Below, piece by piece: positions 54,772-64,000 of a stretch of 64,000 nt of DNA (within the stretch, counting starts at the first letter, position 1; each line of letters starts with the position of its first letter). The notes below the pieces were generated by a model. It was not told the DNA's origin and ran no database searches. It worked only from the letters and a program-made list of their open reading frames with translations. Source of the stretch: Hofstenia miamia (lineage: Eukaryota; Xenacoelomorpha; Acoela); NCBI GenBank assembly GCA_004352715.1, contig SCFE01000099.1, positions 800,954 through 864,953 on the forward strand, written 5' to 3'. The position numbers and the translations under genes were made by a program.

Positions 54772-57700
54772 TAAACTGGGCCTTAGGCTGCTCAGTGTTA
54801 TTATTTCCAATATTTTTCCAGCAATTTGTTTAGGTTTATGTTATGATTTTTTCACATCTTTCATTTTATATCTATAGTCTCTTTTTTAGTTTTTTATGTT
54901 TAGTGCTACACATTACTGTTAGCACACCTGAAAAATAACAAAAAACTAGAGACTTCATAGGTTATTTACAGATATTCCACATTATAGTATCACTGACTGA
55001 TTCAACAAAGTTTTGTGAGTGTTTGCTGTTTGGTATTGAAGAATTTTACATTTTTTGAAATTTCTTTAAAAATATGGCTATTCGAGTCTGCAAAATTCTT
55101 ATTCCTTAATTAAGCGTACGCTGCACAAAAATTATTTAAAATATATTGTACTATGCCATTCCAAAGATAAATTCTTTTCTCATTCTAGAAAATTGTTGTA
55201 ATTTGGGAATTAATGCTCCATGTTTGCAATGATTTTCTAAACCACTAACTTTATAAATATGAAAAAATTATTGGATAGTTAAGTCTCAGATTTTGAAATG
55301 CATAAACGTTCTTTAGACCTAGTATAATTGTAAATCTATCACTCTGTTAAAATTCAAGCATATGTTTACTTGCCATATTGATAATCAATACATATATTTT
55401 AACCCATAACACATCTGCATTGTGAGCAATAGAAAATAGGATAATGAAACAAAGACTAGTAAGGTCAAGTTTACCAAAAAATGTCCAAAGAGTGGGATTT
55501 TAAACAATAGCAAATGAAGAAGATAAAAGAAAAACAAGCCCATTTACAACCGTAAAAAATAAGACATAAAAAGTGACATTGTGAGCAATCGTCGTACAGA
55601 GAAAAAATTGCAGCATTATTAATAAATTTTAAACATAAGAAACATCTTGAATATTGAAATTGGAACTTAAATCTGCTAGATGCAGATTATTTTCACTGAA
55701 ATAAGTCGCAATATTTACTAAATATTTAAGTTGGTTTTAAACAAAATGTTTTAATGACCAAGCAGAGGCGCAATATAATTCATAATCAGTACATGAACAT
55801 TTGGAATCACCGAATCACCAAGCCTATGTTAAAAGATTGTAAGACGAAAAATACGTTTAATATCTAAAATTTGTAGGATATCGTCAGTTGATCTTCAACA
55901 ATTTTATTCATTTGCAATAATCCCCACGAATCTGCAATTTTCAAGATCGAATCGAATATATCACCTGAATCGTAAATCAAATCGAATCTCCCAAGTTTTT
56001 CTTCCAAGATAATTGTGGGACTGATTCTTAGCCACCAAAATTTTTGCGTTTATTGAGTGCACACTATCAGAAAAAAGGCTAAAACACTACTTTGCCGGAT
56101 CAATTTTCTTGCTGAGAATTCAGATTTCATAATAATTTTTCTAAATATACATTTGATGTCAAACATAAAAAATCAATCTTAGCATTAAGAATACAGCATA
56201 TATTTGTATGCACTCAGAAGTGTCAACAATATTGACAATGAACAGCTGGCGAAATCCCATTTCATACATGAAATGTGTATAGATTTTGAACTTCAGCATT
56301 TCTCAAACTTCCGAGCACATTCATACAGAAATTTGTTGCATATACTAAATTTTATTGACATATTGTATATTTATGGGGAATGTTTAGGGGCCTTTTACAG
56401 GCCATGCGATGGAGACTAAATTACTGATAGAAACACTTAACATAAAATGTGAATTACCAATATCAGTATTAACACTGCTTCTAATATTCAAATTTTCAAT
56501 TTTAATTTTCAATCCTTGCAAAATATTTTGTGAAATAGTGTGCAGTACTGCATAAGTTGCTGCTTGCTTTTAATAATACCTACTATCTGGAGTGCTTAAC
56601 TTTTTAGATATGTATAAAAATACCCTAGAAAAAATTTGGTTGGTGTTATCGTATAGCATTAATAGTTTATTTGTTTCTTATAGTTAGTGTCAATATTTGG
56701 ATAGAATCGATTCGAATATTGGATTCAATGAAATGAGATTCGAAATTCTGAATATTGACAGGGGCCTGGGCAGAGGCGTAGACCGAACTGGATATTCCAT
56801 CGGGCCACAATAAACGTAAATCAGCCCCCCTCCCCAGTTTTATATGCTAGATATAAAACGCCTTCTCTTACTGATTATACTAGCTAAATAAATGTACGTG
56901 CAGTTATAGAATATGGCATTGGCATGCCTCATTGCTCGGACAGCTACATGTATTATAAAAAAATGTTCATAGCTAATTAGGGCAGCAAGCTACGTGACAT
57001 TCATTGATTTGTTGCATTATAAGTACATGTAATTAGGATCGGAAACTAGTCTGTTCCTGCTTAACAGGTAAACTAAGAAATATTTTTTAATTTTGGCCAG
57101 TAATTTTAAAGAAAATTTTGATATTTTTCAAAATGCTGTAGGTCTGTAAATTGCCGGTCAGTAGCCGGTTTCATCTCTGCTACTTTACTCGTACCAGCCT
57201 TTACCCGCGATATATGTACACATAAAAGGCAGTACTGGTCAAGGCTATAGAATGTATTCGTTTTCCATTTCAGCATTAAATAAAGGTGAAAAAATTTGTG
57301 AGGCATTCTTGATAAAAATATATAATAATAAAAAAATGAACATCATGTAAATGTCCACGAATTAACAAAACTTCATTAATATGAAAAGGTAATATACAAA
57401 GTCTCGTGCTAGCAGTTGTGTTACTACACTACTGACAGCTCGTTTAGATTTTTTGAGTAGCGGGAGTTCAGGAGGAATGCTCGTGCAATCACCGATAAAA
57501 GTGTGAAATTTATTGAATTTCCCCGTTCATTGAAGAAGTAACTACAATAAGTAATTAATTAACAGTGAGTGAGGTCAGTTAAAATAACTCAACCAAGCCG
57601 AAAATCTACGATAAATAAACATTTGCCCTGCTAAATTTATTCTGCATTTTTATATATAATTTTAAAATCAGTGTTGATTGCTTATAAACACACTTGAAAA

Positions 57701-57786
57701 TTTAAGGGATGCGACATTCTACTTGTAAACTAGATCCACCTATAACCCCACCCGCGGTTAAAAATGGGTTCCCACACAACCCCAAT

Positions 57787-57844
<58 letters not shown>

Positions 57845-58140
57845 TTAATAGGCTTACTAAGGTAGCCATAGCCTAGATCCTCATTGGAAACATCAGTTAT
57901 AATACTCATTCCTGATAAAATTTCAACAAATTTATTTCTTTTGGATTATGAATTCTAAATCATGTGCAGCCTTCACAGCAACAACATGAACGCATGATCG
58001 ACATAAATGAAATTAAATAAGCCATAATTTAGCTTTGATGTATTTCTGTGATATTTTTTACTTCCTGAAGGACGCACTCCAGACTAATAAAGGATGTTGC
58101 AGATGATATGACGATAGCAGTTATTTTTATTTTATATTTA
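54772..58140. other. Intron or intergenic DNA, no exon recognised
   Basis: AT-rich sequence. A compound (CA)n(TA)n microsatellite occupies about 57,789-57,842. No exon with clear splice sites and Cys-rich coding was found, although exons of the 54.3 kb gene may be hidden here. Confidence 0.45.
57789..57842. repeat. (CA)n(TA)n microsatellite
   Basis: ACACACACACATATATATAT continuing in TA dinucleotides to 57,842. Confidence 0.95.
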
Positions 58141-58147
58141 AGGGGAC

Positions 58148-58483
58148 ATGCATACGCATGCTTGCCTTATATTAATTGCTATAGTTACTTCTTATGTATG
58201 TTCACATCTAAAAGTTTCTCACTTTATTGAACGTCGCTCTCAATCATTCAGTGATTTTAAGCCCGATGTTCGTCCTGATATGGAAACCATCCTTCCACCA
58301 AGTATAGCGAATAGAATTGAATGCGCTTTTAAATGCTTGCACTCAAAGCCTTGTCTCAGTTTCTGGGTTAATGAAACACATTGTGAAATGTATGCACAAG
58401 ACACCCATATAAATGATTCTATCATATTTCTTCCATATGAAAATTCTAAATACTACGAAATGCTTCTCGAAGAGACGGCTCAG
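58148..58483 (+). CDS. First coding exon of a secreted PAN/apple-domain protein
   Basis: ATG 58,148 gives a hydrophobic signal peptide (MHTHACLILIAIVTSYVCS). There follows a PAN/apple-type module, IANRIECAFKCLHSKPCLSF, then ETHCEMYAQD and SKYYEM. The C-x3-C-x5-C ... C spacing with a K-C and L-S-F after the cysteines is typical of the central helix-loop of PAN domains in invertebrate lectin-like and matrix proteins. Sequons NET and NDS are present. The frame ends at a donor GTAATT after CAG (58,483), phase 0. An acceptor-like TTTTATATTTAAG ends at 58,140, so a 5' UTR intron is possible. Probably secreted, binding carbohydrate or protein; partner unknown. Only this exon looks intact and conserved. 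Confidence 0.65.
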
Positions 58484-58492
58484 GTAATTTAA

Positions 58493-61400
58493 TTTGTACC
58501 TTAATTATTCTTTTTCGCCATATAAAAAGCTGTTTATCTCTAATAATAAAAAATTGCTGCAACAATTCCAGCTGTATTAAATTAGGTAATTTTAGTGTTG
58601 CATGAAATTAACATTAATTGTGTGAGTAGAAAATGAGTGTACACCTTTTTACCCTTAAGTTAATCTAACTCAATTTCAAATTAATCTGAGTCAAATTCAA
58701 TCAAATCTAAATCAAATTCAAATTGATCAAACACAGGAAATCATTCTAGAACCATTCCATGTAACATATTTAACATGTTTTGAATAATTTTTTTTTGAAA
58801 AGAGGATTGTGTTTTTTATTGCAAATTTAGATATAATTTCAAAATTTTTTGGCTTTCGATTTAGTACTATTATCATAACGTAGTACCCATCTCAACCATA
58901 TGAAGACATGAAGAGTGCTGGAGTGTTTTCAAGTCAACGTTTCAAAATACCTTGACAAATATCCTGTAAAAATGCTAATGACAAATTCGTTCTTTTGTAA
59001 CTCAGCAAAATGACTAAAGACTGAAGCCTGGAAAACATAATTGATGAATTTATTGTTGAATTTCAACAATTGTGTTCCTAAGGTCGATGTTGCTAAGCAT
59101 TGTGTGCCTAAAATGAATCAGAATTTCTAAGGAAAAAACATATATGTGGAAAATAACTTAATTTATTTGAAAAAGATGGCTTCTGAAAATCCGCTCCTAC
59201 TTTTTCATAACTGACATGTAGAAATATTTTTCGGTGATTATACATTTATTAAATACGGGAAGCAATCAACCAGCATTACCTTATAATAACAATCTATGCT
59301 AATAATATTTTATTTTGAGATTGGCATGAATAATGATGGCAAAATTTATGAAACAAAACAGAAGTTCACTGCAATAAAAACAAATCGATATTTTTGAAAA
59401 ATATTTATGTAAAACAAGCCACATATGTTAGATTAAATAGGCCTAAAGTGTTTCCCCCCTTGGATTAATTTGAATTTGATGTAGATTAATTTGAATTCGA
59501 CATAGATAAATTTGAATTTAACTTGGATAAATTTGAAATTGAGATAGTTAAATTTGAATGCAAAAAGTTATATTCGTGCAAGCAATTTATTGTCCGTTTT
59601 AGTTGGAAGGGATGAGAATATTTCCAGGCCTGATTATCTATTTCAATTTTTAGACAAGTTTGAGCCCACATTAAAAAATGAAATTAAGACGACTTTAACA
59701 AACAAGAATGATTACAATTTTTCTGGGAAAGTAGGTTATTGCTGACAAACGTGGATGTAAGAAGGGCCGGGCATCCCTCCTAATTGCTATTAATTTTGAT
59801 AATAAAAATATTCTTCAATATGTCCAAACTAGATTTTTTCAAATCATTCACATAATTCAATTTGAATAATTCGCAATTGAATAGTCTGCAATTGGTAAGT
59901 GTATGTCTACATTTGAAAAAATGCCAACAAACACTAATTTGACATTGCAGTTTAGAAAAATTTATTTTCAAAGAGGAAAATATAATAGCTTGCTGATAAA
60001 AATCTCTCTTAAGTTTGCGCAAATGATACAACTCTCGCGCATTTATACACGAAAGAAAAGAAATAACGCCATATAAAAGCTTCATATTAATAAAAAAATA
60101 AAAATATCTTTAAAAAAAATTCGTAAAAAATAACTTCGTATGAATAAATTCGTAATGATAACTTTCCTTTCGCATAAATTCTCTAACTGAAACCCTAACC
60201 ATAATCCTGGTCAATTCTGAATTTTTTTTCCAATAACAAAACCTAAAAAACTTAAACCCTAACTTAAAGCAATTTTTTTTAAATTTTTCATAGATCTGAG
60301 GCATAACTCAAGTCGAAAATTAAGCTGCGTTTACATTAGCTAGCTCCGATCAGTATTTTTAGACTGTGCAAATTGTATACACCATCTCGATATAGATTTG
60401 AGACAAGGTTAAGCTGTCAGTGAGACCCTTTGCAAAATATAAAAGAACAATCGAGTAAATACGTTCTATTCTTCCTTACATTGCCCAGCCTATAAGTTGT
60501 CATGTATCATGACGTTAAGTATTTTAGAATGCTAGTGGACTTATGAAATACAAGGCCATCAGCAATTAGCCTGTTTGGATTTAGTTATTTCAACATCAGA
60601 TTTGATTGACAAGCAATTACTATCTACTGGTCAGTATGGTATATGTAACAATATTGATCCAGGGGACATGTCGGCATTATCAGAGTGTTGTTCGGCAATC
60701 TAAAACAAATCCATCTGCACGGATCGTACACTGTAAAAACTATGGAACATAGCCATTAGGTTACTAATGCTTATGGCCAACAGGAAACATATAGTTTCTT
60801 AGTGAAAAGCATAAATAGAAACTTTTGTCATATAGACACGTGCACCCCCTCCCACCTCCAAACAAATTTAGTAGATTCACGCCTGATGGCTGCATTAAAT
60901 CTAAAGAGGGTCTTCCCAATTCATTCTCAATTATAAATCGATGTGACTCAAAACTTCTGAAAAACTAAAACATGTATAAATGTGGGTCTCCAAGTAAGAC
61001 TATATTACTTCATTTTGGCGCATATTTTTTACTATACGTCAGAAATGTTTATATTGCTTTGCACAAGTTTTTAGTGGTGTTAAAAATTTGCTACTTGTAT
61101 CATTCTTAAAATGCTTAAAATAACATATGACTCTTTTTCCTGGATATCCAGTAATATAATACTTAAACTGAGATGCCATTCGGAAACCGGCCGCATGCAA
61201 AATTGTAGGTCAAATCCAGAAAAATAAATGTTTTTTTGTAATCCATTTTCGACTGTTCATTCTCAAAAAAATTGGAGTCATATATTATAGTTCATCAATG
61301 CCAATAGTTCACTACAATTTTTTCCCATAGGCTTGGTATCAAATGCATGCAAAAATTTTAGCTATCAAATACATTCAATATGCATTTTTCATCCCAAGAA

Positions 61401-62981
61401 ATTAATAGATTATAAAAAAACCCAAATTTTCGATTTGATCTTTGACAAACTATAAAAAACCACTGTATACAAACTGAATATAGATGAGAACCCGCAACAA
61501 AACCTATGGCCTCAATGAGAGGCACTAGCAGAAGCCCTTGCCAGAAATTTTCTACTTAAACTTTTCCGTTAAAATTTGATTGATTTGTTATCGATTTATC
61601 ATTCACTTAAATTTTGATTAAAATATATGAAATTTTTTCCAAAAAATTATGCGAAGTGGACGTAATATATTTTGATAAATTTTAAAATTTCAGAACACAT
61701 TGCCTGGAGACGAAATGGTTTTGGATTTTAAATGAATAAGTCACTGTTTGGGGTTACGGCACAAAAGGTGATCTACAATTGGGATTACTCCATGCAATTA
61801 TAAAAAATTTTTGAGCTACAATATAAATTATGATACTGCAATCAACGCCTAGATGATAACTTAAAGGTTCTCAAATTATTAAAAACTGTTCAAATATTCG
61901 ATAATGAACATTAGCTCTGAATACACCCAATTCAGCATTGAATACCAGAAATATATCTATATATATATATATAAAATTCTGATTTGTTTGAAAATAAAAA
62001 TTGTCATGATCAAAATCAGGAAAAAAATTGCTTTCCAATGATATATATCACTATATATACCGTTTGTTCATGCTGTCTAATGTTACTTACAAACTGTTAT
62101 AAATATTGCATTAACACTTAATACTAAACAGCCATTTGCTTATGCATTGAAATTCAATAGAAAGCAATGATTTTTTTCGCAACTATTTGTTATAGCAATA
62201 TGTAGATAAATCAGGCAAAGCTGCAATTAGCTTATAATTTAAAACTAAACAAATGTTTTAAAGGACATTCTTTCGAAATTGAAAATTTTATTAATCTCAA
62301 TGTTTAGATACTCTTTCGTTGTTATATTTTAAGGTAAAAAAATAGTCAAGAATATTCATTCTAGTTTTATATTATAAATTCTAAAAAATAGGCTTTTCAT
62401 TAGTGCATTATTTTTGAGATTTTTTAGGAAAAGTACAATAAACTTCCAGAAATTCAAAAACCAGTTTCCTTTAATTTCTAAAACATTACATTTTTATCCT
62501 GGTAATTTCATTATTTGTCATTGATTTATTGTAAATACTTGTAAACAATTTTACAAACCTATGACAAATAAGCCATAAATAAAAAATTTGCAAAGAAATC
62601 TTTTGCAACATCTTGAAAAAACCAATAAAATTTTTTGAGGGTGAATTTGGATAATTTGCCAAAAATCTGTAATCCCAAAAATTTGTGTTCCAAGAATGTA
62701 TCTGTATGTATTTAAATGCTGGTTTGATTATTTGGATGTTTCCAATTTAATATTAAGCAATCTAAACATTTTACTGCAGAAGGATGAAATAGGATTGCCA
62801 AATATTTTTTACTAATCTTCATCATGATAATTTGTCAAATTATATAATGTATTTTTTTGTCATTACTTAGTGGATTGAATAAAATTTTTTTTCAGTCTTG
62901 ATATCTTAATGAACATTTACTTGATATATGCTATCATGTTTTCTTTACCAAAATTTGTTTAAATTACAGCACATATTTTAG
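58493..62981. other. Probable intron of the PAN-domain gene, with a short inverted repeat family
   Basis: No coding exon was recognised. At 58,665-58,735 repeated CAAATTxAATCTGAGTCAAAT-like units occur, and at 59,461-59,560 their inverse (GATTAATTTGAATTTGATGT, about 23-bp units, four copies). This suggests the ends of a small foldback element or two related simple repeats. A TA run lies near 61,950-61,972. Confidence 0.45.
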
Positions 62982-63033
62982 TGTAAATCTGGAAGCGAAA
63001 AATCAACATGTGATGACATTCAGCAAAAACAAA
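62982..63033 (+). CDS. Candidate second exon (52 bp) of the PAN-domain gene
   Basis: The stretch lies between an acceptor (CACATATTTTAG) and a strong donor (GTAAGT at 63,034). In phase 0, as the upstream exon requires, it reads CKSGSEKSTCDDIQQKQ, with two cysteines and low complexity outside them, a plausible linker or start of the next extracellular module. Small size makes chance possible. Confidence 0.35.
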
Positions 63034-63147
63034 GTAAGTTTATTAAATTGTAATGTAAATTTAAACATCATTGTTTGCAATTATTCGAAAAAACAAATTT
63101 TCCTGTATTTAAGCGTAAACCTATTTTGCTTTGTTTAAAAATTTTAG

Positions 63148-63150
<3 letters not shown>

Positions 63151-63178
<28 letters not shown>

Positions 63179-63351
63179 NNNNNNNNNNNNNNNNNNNNNN
63201 NNNNNNNNNNNNNNNNNNNNNNNNNNNNNNNNNNNNNNNNNNNNNNNNNNNNNNNNNNNNNNNNNNNNNNNNNNNNNNNNNNNNNNNNNNNNNNNNNNNN
63301 NNNNNNNNNNNNNNNNNNNNNNNNNNNNNNNNNNNNNNNNNNNNNNNNNNN

Positions 63352-63382
<31 letters not shown>
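63151..63382. repeat. TA microsatellite with a 173-N gap
   Basis: TA dinucleotides at 63,151-63,178 and 63,352-63,382 border the N block 63,179-63,351. Confidence 0.95.
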
Positions 63383-63384
<2 letters not shown>

Positions 63385-63722
63385 TGTACAATGTATTTAC
63401 AAAAGCTTTTGACGACAAAATTGAAAATCTAAGATCTAATGAAATGATTATCTTGAACAGTATTTGTAAAAGATTTCAAAAGAAGCTCTAACATCCTCTT
63501 CATTAGAACACAATTCACAAGAAAACAAAGATAATATTTTTTAGAAACTACCTTTTATTAAACCACACAATCACGTCTTAAAAAATCTTTATATAATTTG
63601 AATAGAAAACTAAGGAAATCAAGAATTATATCAATTTAAGTTCTGAAAAAAACATCAAATTTAATTCTTAGCAAATATCCAATACAAAAACCTTTGGTTT
63701 CATCAATTGTTCACTAATATAA

Positions 63723-63990
63723 TTGTCAATACCCAAAACCACGGATGATATCAAACAAGCTGCACGTGATGCGTTTATCAACGTTCCGCAGCAAAGTTTT
63801 GATTCAATCCTGGCTTTATGTGTGAACTTGGAGGTGTCCAAGTGGATCCATATGATTGAGTTAAATGCATATTGGTTTGTTTGTTATAATATAGTTTCAT
63901 CTCTTGGTTGTTCTTTTAATGATTCTGCAAATAAATAAGACATAGAGACCATAGATAAATAATCAACTCCGTAGGGACTTATGGGACACT
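63723..63990 (+). pseudogene. 3' end of a mariner-like element: transposase tail and right TIR
   Basis: An open frame reads PKTTDDIKQAARDAFINVPQ and a Cys-x-x-x-x-E tail (LALCVNLEVSKWIHMIELNA), resembling the C-terminus of mariner-type transposases, where D/E-L-K-x-x-I is followed by a short C-x-x-x-N-G/A-Y end. About 50 bp after the stop, GTAGGGACTTATGGGACACT meets a TA repeat at the window edge. Read inward this TIR-like end has CATAAGT at the same depth as in the two other mariners of the window. The 5' half of the element is not recognisable to the left. The assignment is moderate and from motif layout only. Confidence 0.45.
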
Positions 63991-64000
63991 ATATATATAT

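Noticed and set aside
60190-60275. AAACCCTAAC-like pieces as an interstitial telomere
   Set aside because: Only two or three isolated, non-tandem occurrences in AT-rich DNA; no array.

Overview
This is AT-rich nuclear DNA from an animal, most likely an invertebrate. The evidence is spliced exons with GT/AG boundaries, a secreted PAN/apple-domain exon, (TA)n microsatellites joined to assembly gaps, and dense eukaryotic transposon debris (Polinton/Maverick, Ty3/gypsy and another LTR element, LINE, mariner, piggyBac-like, hAT-like, MITEs). I cannot name the species; a cnidarian or lophotrochozoan would fit but is not shown. Almost every coding stretch is a relic with stops and frameshifts. Intact-looking coding sequence is limited to a few short host exons.

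Layout. 1-10.5 kb: a large, imperfect inverted repeat (arms about 1.65-5.5 kb and 6.6-9.3 kb) with tandem arrays inside the arms and a solitary LTR at its apex; a third, direct copy lies at 18.2-20.4 kb. 10.5-15.8 kb: a small hairpin MITE, a dead mariner element cut by a piggyBac-like MITE at TTAA, and the tail of a retroelement polyprotein. 16-24.8 kb: gaps, a hAT-like relic, and a decayed split host gene.

24.8-45.2 kb: the main object, a Polinton/Maverick (adintovirus-like) relic with terminal inverted repeats of about 1.4 kb. Readable parts, left to right, are: a TIR-borne gene of unknown role; a protein-primed family B DNA polymerase with a GIY-YIG domain at its end (+); a chromodomain integrase (-); a zinc-ribbon plus parvovirus-type phospholipase A2 gene (-); a packaging ATPase (+); an unknown helical gene (+); a capsid-like gene (+); a small Gly/Ala-rich hydrophobic gene (+); an adenain-like cysteine protease (+); and several small unknown genes (+). 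Together these would have served replication, integration, capsid assembly and maturation, and genome packaging. All are broken, often at the active site. A Ty3/gypsy element of about 6.3 kb splits the integrase, a second LTR element splits the capsid gene, and a LINE tail sits between two small genes. Five right-half genes share a short T-rich/TATA-like block just before the ATG, a candidate common promoter.

45.2-64 kb: mostly featureless host DNA, a nearly full-length but dead mariner (51,616-53,174) inside a TA microsatellite, one exon of an extracellular Cys-containing protein (54.3 kb), the first exon of a secreted PAN-domain protein (58.1 kb) with a plausible 52-bp next exon at 63.0 kb, and the 3' end of another mariner-like relic at the right edge. 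Gaps (N): 16,003-16,413; 17,198-18,197; 19,124-19,787; 23,498-23,518; 53,197-54,196; 63,179-63,351; single N at 2,569 and 40,192.
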